In this document: positions 20,057 to 28,081 of the stretch, piece after piece | Layout of the letters: every line of letters starts with the position of its first letter | How positions within the stretch are numbered: position 1 is the stretch's first letter | Assembly (NCBI RefSeq): GCF_017814975.1 | Contig: NZ_JAGIQA010000013.1 | Span: 165,911-229,910 of the forward strand | Direction of reading: 5' to 3' | Source of the DNA: Cupriavidus consociatus | GTDB taxonomy: Bacteria; Pseudomonadota; Gammaproteobacteria; Burkholderiales; Burkholderiaceae | DNA: 64,000 nt | Notes under the pieces: generated by a model | Told to the model about the DNA's origin: nothing | The model's input: only the letters and a program-made list of their open reading frames with translations | Database searches by the model: none | Program-made: the position numbers and the translations under genes

Positions 20057-20071
20057 CGCGGGCGGCACAGG

Positions 20072-20093
20072 AAGGGGGGGCGACGCCCCCCTT
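20072..20093 (+). terminator. Probable terminator or attenuating hairpin after rodA
   Basis: AAGGGGGG pairs with CCCCCCTT around a six-base loop, giving a strong stem 16 bases after the rodA stop. Only TTT follows, so termination may be partial. An extended -10 element for the next gene starts immediately downstream. Confidence 0.6.
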
Positions 20094-20102
20094 TGCTAAA
20101 CT
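20094..20102 (+). promoter_or_regulatory. Extended -10 promoter candidate for the DUF484 gene
   Basis: TGCTAAACT (TG-n-TAAACT) begins at the end of the rodA hairpin. It would start transcription about 27 bases before the ATG at 20136, giving the DUF484-xerC pair its own promoter. No clear -35 is visible. Confidence 0.45.
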
Positions 20103-20135
20103 GCCACCCAATCTTCCTCTACCGGTCCAAGCCCC

Positions 20136-20816
20136 ATGAACGCCCAAGACGTTGCCGCCTACCTGCAGAGCCACCCCGAATTCTTCGAAGAGCACGCCGA
20201 GCTGCTGGCCGCCGTGCAGCTGACCAGCCCGCACAGCCACCGCGCCGTGTCGCTGCAGGAGCGCCAGATGGAAATCCTGCGCGAGAAGAACAAGGGCCTG
20301 GAGCTGCGCCTGGCCGACCTGGTGCGCCATGGCCACGACAACGACCGCACCCAGCAGCGCCTGCACGACTGGCAGCTGCGGCTGCTGGCCGAGGCCGATT
20401 CGCACGCGCTGCCGTACGCCGTGCAGGACGGCCTGCAGCAGGTGTTCGACGTGCCGGCCGTGGCGCTCAGGCTGTGGAGCGTGTCCGGACAGTACGCCCA
20501 CATGGAAGTCGCGCAGGGCGCCAGCGAAGATATGCGCCTGTTTGCCGAAGGCCTGCGCGCACCGTATTGCGGCGCCAACGGCGGCTTCGAGGCGGCGGCG
20601 CTGCTGGAGCGCGACGATATCGTCTCGCTGGCGATGGTGGCGCTGCGCGTGCCGGTGCGCGCTGCCGAGGCCGGCACCGATGTGCAGGGCGCCGCGTTCG
20701 GCCTGCTGGTGCTGGGATCACCCGACCCGCGCCGCTTCCATGAAGGCATGGGCACCGCCTACCTGGCGCAGATCGGCGAAGTCGCCGGGGCCGCGCTGAA
20801 CCGCCTGCGCGACTGA
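20136..20816 (+). CDS. DUF484 family protein
   Basis: A 226-residue soluble protein of the DUF484 family, recognised by the N-terminal MNAQDVAAYLQSHPEFFEEHAELLA, followed by SLQERQMEILREKNKGLELRLADLV and a GAF-like C-terminal half. The family is usually found directly upstream of xerC, as here (10-base gap), but its biochemical role is unknown. A GAF-like fold would suggest ligand binding. It was probably co-transcribed with xerC from a promoter just after rodA. Confidence 0.85.
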   Translation: MNAQDVAAYLQSHPEFFEEHAELLAAVQLTSPHSHRAVSLQERQMEILREKNKGLELRLADLVRHGHDNDRTQQRLHDWQLRLLAEADSHALPYAVQDGLQQVFDVPAVALRLWSVSGQYAHMEVAQGASEDMRLFAEGLRAPYCGANGGFEAAALLERDDIVSLAMVALRVPVRAAEAGTDVQGAAFGLLVLGSPDPRRFHEGMGTAYLAQIGEVAGAALNRLRD

Positions 20817-20826
20817 GGCCGATGCC

Positions 20827-21918
20827 GTGAGCGCACGCCGGCCGCCGCGCCAGCCCGCTCCCGCGCCGGCGGATGACGGCGCGTCCGTGCCGGCCGATCC
20901 GCCGGCCGATCCGCTGGTGGTACGCTATCTCGACTGGCTGCGCGGCAGCCGCAAGCTGGCCGACCATACGCTTGCCAGCTATAGCCGCGACCTGCGCGTG
21001 CTGCAGGCGCATGCCGCGCGCTACGCGCCCGGCGTCGCGTTGCTGGCGCTGCAGACACACCATATCCGCAACTTTGCCGCCCGGCTGCACGGCAGCGGGC
21101 TGGTCGGCACCAGCATCGCCCGCACGCTGTCGGCGTGGCGCGGCTTCTACCAGTGGGCGGCGCGGCATGGCCATGGCGTGACGGTCAATCCGGTCGAAGG
21201 CGTGCGCGCGCCGCGCTCCGGCCATGCGCTGCCCAAGGCGCTGTCGGTCGAGCATGCGGTGGCGCTGGTTGCCCACACCGCCGGCACGGATGGCCAGGCC
21301 CTGCGCGACCGTGCGGTATATGAACTGTTCTATTCCAGCGGGCTGAGGCTGTCGGAGCTGGTGCAGCTGGACCTGCGCTATGCCGACGTTGACGGCTACC
21401 GGTCCAGCGGCTGGCTCGACCTGGCTGGCGCGGAAGTGACGGTGACCGGCAAGGGCGCGCGCCGGCGCACGGTGCCGGTCGGCAGCAAGGCCATCGAGGC
21501 GCTGCGCGCCTGGATCGCGGTGCGCGACACGCTGCTGCGTCCGGGCGCGGCGCCCGAAGATGCGCACGCGTTGTTCCTGGGGCCGCGCGGGCAGCGGCTG
21601 TCGATGCGCACGGTGCAGCTGCGGCTCAAGCAGCAGGCGCTGGGCGCCGGCGTGCCGGCCGACGTGCATCCGCATATGCTGCGGCATTCGTTCGCCACGC
21701 ACGTGCTGCAGTCGTCGGGCGACCTGCGCGCGGTGCAGGAGATGCTCGGGCATGCCAGCATTTCGACCACGCAGATCTATACCGCACTGGATTTCCAGCA
21801 CCTGGCGCGGGTCTACGACAAGGCGCACCCGCGCGCGGGACGGCGCCCGGCGCCTGCGCCGGAAGCGCCCGCCGACGAGGCTGGCGAAACCAACGAATCC
21901 GACGAAGCCGGAGACTAG
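20827..21918 (+). CDS. xerC: Tyrosine recombinase XerC
   Basis: A 363-residue site-specific recombinase that with XerD resolves chromosome dimers at dif. The N-terminal SAM-like domain (about 28-120) contains the YLDWLRGSRKLADHTLASYSRDL core-binding segment. Catalytic residues are complete: R174 (SGLRLSEL), K209 (TGKGARRR), H283 and R286 (HPHMLRHSFATH), H309 (LGHASIST) and nucleophile Y318 (TQIYTALD). It begins with GTG at 20827, and about 25 extra residues precede the conserved domain, so a slightly later start is possible. The C-terminal 35 residues form an acidic low-complexity tail. Context after DUF484 supports chromosomal XerC rather than an integron or phage integrase. Confidence 0.95.
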   Translation: MSARRPPRQPAPAPADDGASVPADPPADPLVVRYLDWLRGSRKLADHTLASYSRDLRVLQAHAARYAPGVALLALQTHHIRNFAARLHGSGLVGTSIARTLSAWRGFYQWAARHGHGVTVNPVEGVRAPRSGHALPKALSVEHAVALVAHTAGTDGQALRDRAVYELFYSSGLRLSELVQLDLRYADVDGYRSSGWLDLAGAEVTVTGKGARRRTVPVGSKAIEALRAWIAVRDTLLRPGAAPEDAHALFLGPRGQRLSMRTVQLRLKQQALGAGVPADVHPHMLRHSFATHVLQSSGDLRAVQEMLGHASISTTQIYTALDFQHLARVYDKAHPRAGRRPAPAPEAPADEAGETNESDEAGD

Positions 21919-21919
21919 C

Positions 21920-22876
21920 TCACTCCCACTGCGCCAGCACCTCGCGGAAGCGCTCGATCTCCGGCATCAGCCAGCTGCGGAAGGCTTGCACCTTGGGCAG
22001 GTTCAGCGACCCCGGCGCGCACACGAAGTACAGCAGCCACGGACACGGGATGCTGACATCGAACAGCCGCACCACGCGCCCCGCCAGCAGGTCGTTGTAG
22101 GCCAGCGAGGAGCGGATCAGCGCGATGCCCTGGCCCTCCGACGCGGCCTGCAGCAGCAGCGACGAATCTTCCATCAGCAGGCCCTTGCGCGGCTCGGGCC
22201 AGTCCAGCCCGGCGGCCTCGAACCACGGCTTCCACGGATCGCCCTCGCCGCGCAGCAGCGGCAGGCCGGCCATCTCCTCGGGCTTCTGCGGCAGCCGGCC
22301 GCCATTGAAGCCGGGGCTGCACATCGGGAAGAAGACGTCGTCGAGCAGCTTTTCCACGTACAGGCCGGGATAGTCGCCGCTGCCCATGCGCAGCGCGATA
22401 TCGACCTCCTCGTGGGCAAAGTTGACCAGCGTGTTCGACGACAGCAACTCGACATCCAGCTCCGGATGGCGCTCGATAAAGCTGCCGATGCGCGGTGTGA
22501 GCCAGCGCGCGGCGAACGAGGGCATGGTGCTGATGGTCAGCCGCTTGTCGCGGTTGCCGGCCTGCAGCACGCGCGTGGCATCGGCGATCTGCAGCAGCGC
22601 GTCGCGCACGCGCTCCGCGTAGACGCGGCCCGCAGGGGTCAGCGCCACGCGCTTGCCGTGGCGCTCGAACAGCGGCAGGCCGAGCTCGTCTTCCAGCGCG
22701 CGGATCTGGTGGCTGACCGCGCCGTGGGTGACAAACAACTCCGTCGCCGCGCGCGAAAAGCTCTCATGGCGCGCCGCCGCCTCGAACGCACGCAGGGCGG
22801 TCAGTGCCGGCAGGCGCGGCAGTTCGCGATGCCAGCCGCGTGGCAGGTCCTTTTCCCAGGCGCTCTTCCAGGCCAT
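21920..22876 (-). CDS. LysR-family transcriptional regulator (GcvA-like)
   Basis: A 318-residue LysR regulator. The winged helix-turn-helix occupies about residues 18-78 (LPALTALRAFEAAARHESFSRAATELFVTHGAVSHQIRALEDELG), which most resembles the GcvA group. The effector-binding domain spans about 105-310. The ATG at 22876 starts the conserved part; an upstream ATG adds 29 residues with no similarity. The gene is convergent with xerC, with only one base between stops. The likely target is its own upstream region or a distant gene; the divergent DUF2917 gene is the nearest candidate. Confidence 0.9.
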   Translation of the reverse strand: MAWKSAWEKDLPRGWHRELPRLPALTALRAFEAAARHESFSRAATELFVTHGAVSHQIRALEDELGLPLFERHGKRVALTPAGRVYAERVRDALLQIADATRVLQAGNRDKRLTISTMPSFAARWLTPRIGSFIERHPELDVELLSSNTLVNFAHEEVDIALRMGSGDYPGLYVEKLLDDVFFPMCSPGFNGGRLPQKPEEMAGLPLLRGEGDPWKPWFEAAGLDWPEPRKGLLMEDSSLLLQAASEGQGIALIRSSLAYNDLLAGRVVRLFDVSIPCPWLLYFVCAPGSLNLPKVQAFRSWLMPEIERFREVLAQWE

Positions 22877-22941
22877 GGCTGCCTCCGGTGAAGTCGGGTG
22901 TATGTGAGTTTGACTAACAAGAACAAAGAAAATATATCGTT

Positions 22942-22969
22942 TTGATAGTGTCCGGGCAATCACTAATAT
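22942..22969 (+). promoter_or_regulatory. Sigma-70-type promoter upstream of a hairpin leader
   Basis: TTGATA (22942-22947), a 16-base spacer and TAATAT (22964-22969) form one of the clearest -35/-10 pairs in the window. Transcription would start near 22976, about 150 bases before the DUF2917 start. The stretch is AT-rich against its surroundings. Confidence 0.6.
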
Positions 22970-22975
22970 TCCTTC

Positions 22976-23058
22976 ACCGGCCCCCGCTGTCGCGATTCAC
23001 TTAACGGCGTATTCCACAGGATTTAACTGGCCTGGTCCCCTTGCCGGGCCAGTTTTCG
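22976..23058 (+). ncRNA. Candidate small RNA or leader attenuator before DUF2917
   Basis: From the predicted start near 22976, about 80 bases run to a hairpin AACTGGCC (23025-23032) / GGCCAGTT (23047-23054) followed by TTCG. This is terminator-like and lies 66 bases before the next ATG, so transcription would either stop to give a short RNA or be attenuated. No known RNA family is recognised. This is an inference from promoter plus hairpin. Confidence 0.4.
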
Positions 23059-23124
23059 TGGATTCGTTGCCCATAAGCGACAGCGTGGCGCAAGTGCCCC
23101 CGGCCGGCTGAACGGAGAACTTCG

Positions 23125-23493
23125 ATGAAAACCGTGCTCACAACGACCGTGTTCACCCTGAATCCTGGCGAAGTCACCGCACTGTCGGTACACGCCGCCC
23201 AGCGCCTGCATGTCGAGAAAGCCAATGGCATGGACGTATGGCTGACGCGCGAAGGCGATTCGGAGGACTACTGGCTGCGTTGTGGCGGCAGCCTGTTGCT
23301 CCGCTCCGGCGACGAGGTGGTGGTCAGCATCGACCCGCGCGCGCAGGAACCGGTACGCCTGGCGCTGATCGCCGAAGCACGCCGTCCGGCGCTGGCGCTG
23401 GCCGACGTGCCGCACCTGGTGTACCGCAGCCTGCGCCGGCTGGTTCGAGGCACAGAATGGACACCTAACCAGGACCAGGCCGCCGCATCCTGA
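23125..23493 (+). CDS. DUF2917 family protein
   Basis: A 122-residue protein of a family common in Burkholderiales with no assigned function. The conserved part starts NPGEVTALSVHAAQRLHVEKANGMDVWLTREGDSEDYWL and continues RSGDEVVVSIDPR. The pattern suggests a small cupin-like beta barrel, which is inference. No signal peptide. GGAGAAC is a good ribosome site. It is flanked upstream by a promoter-hairpin leader and downstream by a strong terminator, so it is probably a single-gene unit. Confidence 0.75.
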   Translation: MKTVLTTTVFTLNPGEVTALSVHAAQRLHVEKANGMDVWLTREGDSEDYWLRCGGSLLLRSGDEVVVSIDPRAQEPVRLALIAEARRPALALADVPHLVYRSLRRLVRGTEWTPNQDQAAAS

Positions 23494-23628
23494 AGCCGAC
23501 GTGGAAGCGGATGGGGCATTGTCCGCGTCACACCGGCGCCGCGCGCACTTGCGCCTGGCCTGGTCGCGTGACGCAGCCGACGATTCCCCCGCACCGCAAG
23601 GCTGACAGTGGCGGGGCAGGGCAGGGCA

Positions 23629-23653
23629 GGGCCGGCACAAGCCGGCCCTTTTC
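23629..23653 (+). terminator. Terminator between the DUF2917 gene and lipB
   Basis: Stem GGGCCGGC (23629-23636), loop ACAA, stem GCCGGCCC (23641-23648), then TTTTCG. It ends only about 15 bases before the lipB ATG, leaving little room for a lipB promoter and leader. Confidence 0.8.
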
Positions 23654-23667
23654 GTTACACTCTCGCC

Positions 23668-24405
23668 ATGCATCCGATTCAGATCATCGAACGCGGCCGC
23701 GAGAACTATCAGCCGTGTTTCGACGCGATGCGCGCTTTCACCGCCGCACGCTCCCCCGAGACGCCTGACCAGATCTGGCTGGTCGAGCACCCGCCGGTCT
23801 ACACGCTGGGCCAGGCGGGCGATCCCGCACACCTGCTGTCGCCTGATGACAACATCCCCGTGGTGCAGATCGATCGTGGCGGCCAGATCACCTATCACGG
23901 TCCAGGCCAGGTGGTGGCTTACCTGTTGCTCGATTTGCGCCGCCGCCACCTGATGGTGCGCGAGCTGGTTCATGCCATCGAGCAGGCAGTGCTGGACACG
24001 CTCGCGGCGTATAATCTCGCAGCCGAACGCAAGCCCGGCGCCCCCGGCATCTACCTGTCCGACGGGCCGCACCAGGGCGCCAAGATTGCCGCGCTCGGCC
24101 TCAAGATCCGCAACGGCTGCAGCTACCACGGCGTCAGCCTCAACGTGCAGATGGACCTGTCGCCGTTCCTGCGCATCAACCCCTGCGGCTATGCCGGACT
24201 GGAAACGGTCGACATGGCTACCGCGGGCGCCACCTGCCCGGTGGCGGATGCCGATGGCGCGCCGTTGCCCGTGACCGCGGCAAGACAACCTGACATCGCA
24301 CAGCGCCTGGCGGCTGCATTGTGCGAAGTGCTGGCAGCGCACGAATCCCGCGTGCTGGCGGCTGAAGCCGCCGACGTGAATGCCGACCCGGCCCTGGCCT
24401 CCTAG
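23668..24405 (+). CDS. lipB: Octanoyl-ACP:protein octanoyltransferase LipB
   Basis: A 245-residue cytoplasmic enzyme that transfers octanoyl from acyl carrier protein to lipoyl domains, the first step of lipoate synthesis. The signature [20 protein letters not shown] occupies about residues 70-89. The catalytic lysine is K139 ([14 protein letters not shown]) and the thioester cysteine is C173 ([10 protein letters not shown]). The ATG at 23668 begins the conserved region and has no evident Shine-Dalgarno sequence. A TACACT stretch lies about 12 bases upstream, so the message could be leaderless. lipA follows after 40 bases. Confidence 0.96.
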   Translation: MHPIQIIERGRENYQPCFDAMRAFTAARSPETPDQIWLVEHPPVYTLGQAGDPAHLLSPDDNIPVVQIDRGGQITYHGPGQVVAYLLLDLRRRHLMVRELVHAIEQAVLDTLAAYNLAAERKPGAPGIYLSDGPHQGAKIAALGLKIRNGCSYHGVSLNVQMDLSPFLRINPCGYAGLETVDMATAGATCPVADADGAPLPVTAARQPDIAQRLAAALCEVLAAHESRVLAAEAADVNADPALAS

Positions 24406-24445
24406 TCAAAAGCGAAATGCACGCTGAGCGCGTGCGGAGAAATGT

Positions 24446-25450
24446 ATGAGCGACGCCCTGATCGCCCCGATCGCATCTTCCAGCGAAGTCCCGCAGTCCC
24501 CCGCGGAGGCGTACGACCCGACCCGCAAGCAGAAGTCGGCCGACAAGACCGCACGCATCCCCATCAAGATCGTGCCGGCTGAAAAGCTCAAGAAGCCGGA
24601 CTGGATCCGCGTGAAGGCCGCCACCGGCAATTCGCGTTTCTACGAGATCAAGGACATCCTGCGCGCCAACAACCTGGTGACGGTGTGCGAGGAAGCCAGC
24701 TGCCCAAATATCGGCGAATGCTTCGGCAAGGGCACGGCGACCTTCATGATCATGGGCGACAAGTGCACGCGACGCTGCCCGTTCTGCGACGTCGGCCATG
24801 GCCGCCCGGATCCGCTGGACGTGAACGAGCCCGGCAACCTGGCACGCACCATTTCCCAGCTCAAGCTGAACTACGTGGTGATCACCAGCGTCGACCGCGA
24901 CGACCTGCGCGACGGCGGTGCCCAGCACTATGTCGACTGCATCTCGCAGACGCGCGAGTTGTCGCCCGACACCCGCATCGAAGTGCTGGTGCCCGACTTC
25001 CGCGGCCGCCTGGACAAGGCGCTGGACATCCTGCAGGCCTGCCCGCCTGACGTGATGAACCACAACATGGAAACCGTGCCGCGCCTGTACAAGCAGGCCC
25101 GACCGGGCGCGGACTACGCGCACTCGCTCAAGCTGCTGCAGGAATTCAAGCGCCGCAACCCCGACGTGCCGACCAAGTCCGGCCTGATGGTGGGCCTGGG
25201 CGAGACCGACGAGGAAATCCTGGAAGTCATGCGCGACATGCGCGCGCATGACATCGACATGCTGACCATCGGCCAGTACCTGGCGCCGTCGAACCATCAC
25301 CTGCCGGTGCTGCGCTACGTGCATCCGGATACGTTCAAGATGTTCGAGGAAGAGGCTTACAAGATGGGCTTCACCCACGCTGCCGTGGGCGCGATGGTGC
25401 GCAGTTCGTACCACGCAGACCAGCAGGCGCATCAGGCGGGGTTTGCCTGA
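24446..25450 (+). CDS. lipA: Lipoyl synthase LipA
   Basis: A 334-residue radical SAM enzyme inserting two sulfurs into the octanoyl chain. The auxiliary cluster cysteines are C81, C86 and C92 ([12 protein letters not shown]), and the radical SAM cluster is C107-x3-C111-x2-C114 (CTRRCPFC). [18 protein letters not shown] and [13 protein letters not shown] are further signatures. GGAG precedes the ATG. It forms a lipBA pair and is followed by a perfect palindromic terminator. Confidence 0.98.
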   Translation: MSDALIAPIASSSEVPQSPAEAYDPTRKQKSADKTARIPIKIVPAEKLKKPDWIRVKAATGNSRFYEIKDILRANNLVTVCEEASCPNIGECFGKGTATFMIMGDKCTRRCPFCDVGHGRPDPLDVNEPGNLARTISQLKLNYVVITSVDRDDLRDGGAQHYVDCISQTRELSPDTRIEVLVPDFRGRLDKALDILQACPPDVMNHNMETVPRLYKQARPGADYAHSLKLLQEFKRRNPDVPTKSGLMVGLGETDEEILEVMRDMRAHDIDMLTIGQYLAPSNHHLPVLRYVHPDTFKMFEEEAYKMGFTHAAVGAMVRSSYHADQQAHQAGFA

Positions 25451-25478
25451 TCCGCATCAGGTTCATGAGTTTTCAAGG

Positions 25479-25504
25479 CGGCCGGGACTAGTCCCGGCCG
25501 TTTT
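25479..25504 (+). terminator. Terminator of lipBA
   Basis: A perfect 22-base palindrome (arms CGGCCGGGACT and its complement) followed by TTTTGCTTTG, 28 bases past the lipA stop. The palindrome is symmetric, but the T-run is on the plus strand. Confidence 0.85.
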
Positions 25505-25583
25505 GCTTTGCAGGCCTGTTTTCCGCATCGCATTCCCCCGGCTGCCAGCCTACACTGGTAAAAAGTGCGCTACCAGGAATCCC

Positions 25584-26234
25584 ATGAGCCCCTGCACCAT
25601 TCACCGCCTCGCCGAACAAGCGCTGCTCTACAGCGTGGCGCCCCCCGCATCGCTGGAGGTCCAGCGCCGTATCTGGGCGATGGCGGCGCGGGCCGAAGGA
25701 TGGCGCGGCGTGGTCGACGTGGTGCCGGGCATGAACAACCTGACGGTGATCTTCGACGGCAGTGCCGATGTCGAGGTGCTGGAGCGCAGCCTGAAGCAGG
25801 CCTGGGCCTCGAACGAGGCGCGCAACACCACCGGCAAGGTGGTCGAGATCCCGGTGCGCTACGGCGGCGGGCATGGGCCGGACCTGGCCGATGTGGCCGC
25901 GCATACCGGGCTGTCGCCGCGTGAAGTGGCGCACCGTCATGCCGCCGGCGAGTACGTGGTCTATTTCCTGGGTTTCCAGCCTGGCTTTGCCTATCTGGGC
26001 GGGCTGGTGCCCGAGCTGGCCACGCCGCGCCGACGCGAGCCGCGGGTGGCGGTGCCGGCCGGGTCGGTCGGCATCGGCGGCGAGCAGACTGGCATCTATC
26101 CGGCAGTGTTGCCGGGCGGCTGGCAGCTGATCGGCCACACCGATATCGCACTCTTCGTCGCGGATCGCGATCCGCCGTCCCTGTTGGCGCCCGGCGATAC
26201 CGTGCGCTTTGTCGCCGAGGAAATCATCGCGTGA
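25584..26234 (+). CDS. pxpB: 5-oxoprolinase subunit B (KipI family)
   Basis: A 216-residue subunit of the prokaryotic ATP-dependent 5-oxoprolinase PxpABC, which opens 5-oxoproline to glutamate. KipI-family features are VDVVPGMNNLTVIFD, VEIPVRYGGGHGPDLADVAAHTGLS and FLGFQPGFAYLGGLVPEL. The ATG at 25584 gives the standard N-terminus (MSPCTIHRLAEQALLYS); an earlier in-frame start would lie within the lipA terminator. It overlaps pxpC by four bases (ATG at 26231 read through the stop). Confidence 0.93.
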   Translation: MSPCTIHRLAEQALLYSVAPPASLEVQRRIWAMAARAEGWRGVVDVVPGMNNLTVIFDGSADVEVLERSLKQAWASNEARNTTGKVVEIPVRYGGGHGPDLADVAAHTGLSPREVAHRHAAGEYVVYFLGFQPGFAYLGGLVPELATPRRREPRVAVPAGSVGIGGEQTGIYPAVLPGGWQLIGHTDIALFVADRDPPSLLAPGDTVRFVAEEIIA

Positions 26235-27250
26235 TCGAAATCATCCGACCTGGCGCGCTCGCCTCGGTGCAGGACCTGGGCCGTACCGGCTTCCGCCGTA
26301 TCGGCGTGGGCAGTTGCGGGGCGATGGATACGCTGGCCGTGGCGGTCGGCAACCGGCTGCTGGGCAATGCGCCGGAGTGCGCTGCCATTGAATTCACGCT
26401 GGGACGCGCCGCGGTTCGCTTCCATGCGGACATGCGCGTTGCCCTGGCTGGCGCGGAGTGTGGCGCAACGCTGGATGGGACGCCGGTCTGGTCCTGGCAT
26501 GCCTTCGACGTGCACGCGGGCGAGATCCTGGTGCTGCCGCCGGCGCGTGGCGGTACGCATGCCTATTTGTGCGTGGCGGGCGGCATCGATGTCGAGCCGG
26601 TGATGGGTTCGCGCAGTACCGACCTGAAGGCCGCCTTTGGCGGGCTGGACGGTCGCGCGCTGCAGGAGGGCGACCGGTTGCCGGTGGGGCGCGCGGGGTT
26701 GCCAGCCGATGGCGACTGGATTGGCGTGCAGGCGCCGGCGTGGGCGTTGCCGGCCGACCTCGACGGCAAGGCCACGGCGGTGCGCATGCTGCCCGGGCCG
26801 GAGTATGAAGACTTCGAGAAGGAATCGCAGCAGGCCCTGTGGCAGTCCGACTGGATCGTCACGCCCAACAGCAACCGCATGGGCTTGCGACTGAATGGCC
26901 CCGCGCTGGCGCGCCGCGCCGAGCGCAGCGCCGACCTGCTTTCGCACGGCGTGGTGCCGGGCGTGATGCAGGTGCCGCCGGCCGGGCAGCCGATCGCGCT
27001 GATGGCCGATGCGCAGACCACCGGCGGCTATCCCAAGATCGGCGTGGTGATCGGCGCCGACCTGTGGCGGCTGGCGCAGGTGCCGCTGGGCGCGGCCGTG
27101 CGCTTCGTGCCGGTGACGCTGGCACAGGCCGCCGCCGCGCAGACTGAGCTGGACCGCTACCTGCGCCAGATCGACCAGGCGCTGCAATGGCAGGGCGACG
27201 GCATGGCCATCGCCGCGCGCCGGCGCACGCTGACCCGAGCTGCGGCCTGA
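26231..27250 (+). CDS. pxpC: 5-oxoprolinase subunit C (biotin-dependent carboxyltransferase-like, KipA family)
   Basis: A 339-residue KipA-type subunit of 5-oxoprolinase. IRPGALASVQDLGRTGFRRIGV is the conserved N-terminus; GAMDTLAVAVGNRLLGN and MQVPPAGQPIALMADAQTTGGYPKIGVVI are further family blocks. It begins with GTG at 26231, overlapping the pxpB stop, which implies translational coupling. It acts in the cytoplasm with PxpB, and PxpA follows. Confidence 0.93.
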   Translation: MIEIIRPGALASVQDLGRTGFRRIGVGSCGAMDTLAVAVGNRLLGNAPECAAIEFTLGRAAVRFHADMRVALAGAECGATLDGTPVWSWHAFDVHAGEILVLPPARGGTHAYLCVAGGIDVEPVMGSRSTDLKAAFGGLDGRALQEGDRLPVGRAGLPADGDWIGVQAPAWALPADLDGKATAVRMLPGPEYEDFEKESQQALWQSDWIVTPNSNRMGLRLNGPALARRAERSADLLSHGVVPGVMQVPPAGQPIALMADAQTTGGYPKIGVVIGADLWRLAQVPLGAAVRFVPVTLAQAAAAQTELDRYLRQIDQALQWQGDGMAIAARRRTLTRAAA

Positions 27251-27325
27251 GCCGGCCGCGCGTACTTGTACACCTCGACAGGAGCGGCACCGCGGACCCT
27301 CACCGCACCGCTCAGGAGAATGGCA

Positions 27326-28066
27326 ATGCAGATCGACCTGAACGCCGACCTCGGCGAAGGCTGCGGCAACGACGAGGCGCTGCTGGCGCTGATCAGCTCC
27401 GCCAACGTGGCATGCGGCTGGCACGCGGGCGACGCCGCCACCATGATGCAAACGGTGAAATGGGCGCTGGAGCATGGGGTCGCCATCGGCGCGCATCCGA
27501 GCTATCCGGACCGCGAGAACTTCGGCCGCACCGAGATGCGGCGCGACCCCGAGGAGGTCTATGCCGACATGCTGTACCAGATCGGCGCGCTCGAGGCGAT
27601 CGTGCGCGCGCAGGGCGGCGAGCTGCACCACGTCAAGCCGCACGGCGCGCTCTACAACCAGGCCGTGCGCGACCCGGCGCTGGCGCGCGCCATCGTGCGC
27701 GCGGTGCGGGATTTCGATGCCGACCTGGTGTTCTTCGGCCTGGCCGGCAGCCACATGATCGACATCGCCAGGGAGGCCGGACTGCGCGTCAAGCAGGAGG
27801 TGTTTGCCGACCGCGGCTACAACCCCGACGGCACGCTGGTCAGGCGCGGGACGCCCGGCGCGCTGCACGAGGACGAGGAAGTCGCGCTGAACCAGACGCT
27901 GACCATGGTGCGCGAAAAGCGCGTGCGCGCGATCGACGGCACCTGGGTGCCGATCCAGGCCGAGACCGTCTGCCTGCACGGCGACGGTGCCCATGCGCTG
28001 GCCTTCGCGCGCCGCATCCGGGATCGGCTCACCGCCGAGGGCATCGCCATCCGCGCCGGCAACTGA
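27326..28066 (+). CDS. pxpA: 5-oxoprolinase subunit A (LamB/YcsF family)
   Basis: A 246-residue LamB/YcsF protein, the third 5-oxoprolinase subunit. [20 protein letters not shown] opens it, followed by [13 protein letters not shown] and [26 protein letters not shown] and [13 protein letters not shown] are typical. Two ATGs are close together (27320 and 27326); the second is preferred because AGGAG is spaced correctly from it. This completes a pxpBCA operon. The enzyme recycles 5-oxoproline formed spontaneously from glutamine and glutamate. Confidence 0.95.
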   Translation: MQIDLNADLGEGCGNDEALLALISSANVACGWHAGDAATMMQTVKWALEHGVAIGAHPSYPDRENFGRTEMRRDPEEVYADMLYQIGALEAIVRAQGGELHHVKPHGALYNQAVRDPALARAIVRAVRDFDADLVFFGLAGSHMIDIAREAGLRVKQEVFADRGYNPDGTLVRRGTPGALHEDEEVALNQTLTMVREKRVRAIDGTWVPIQAETVCLHGDGAHALAFARRIRDRLTAEGIAIRAGN

Positions 28067-28081
28067 CGGCGCGGGGCTTCG

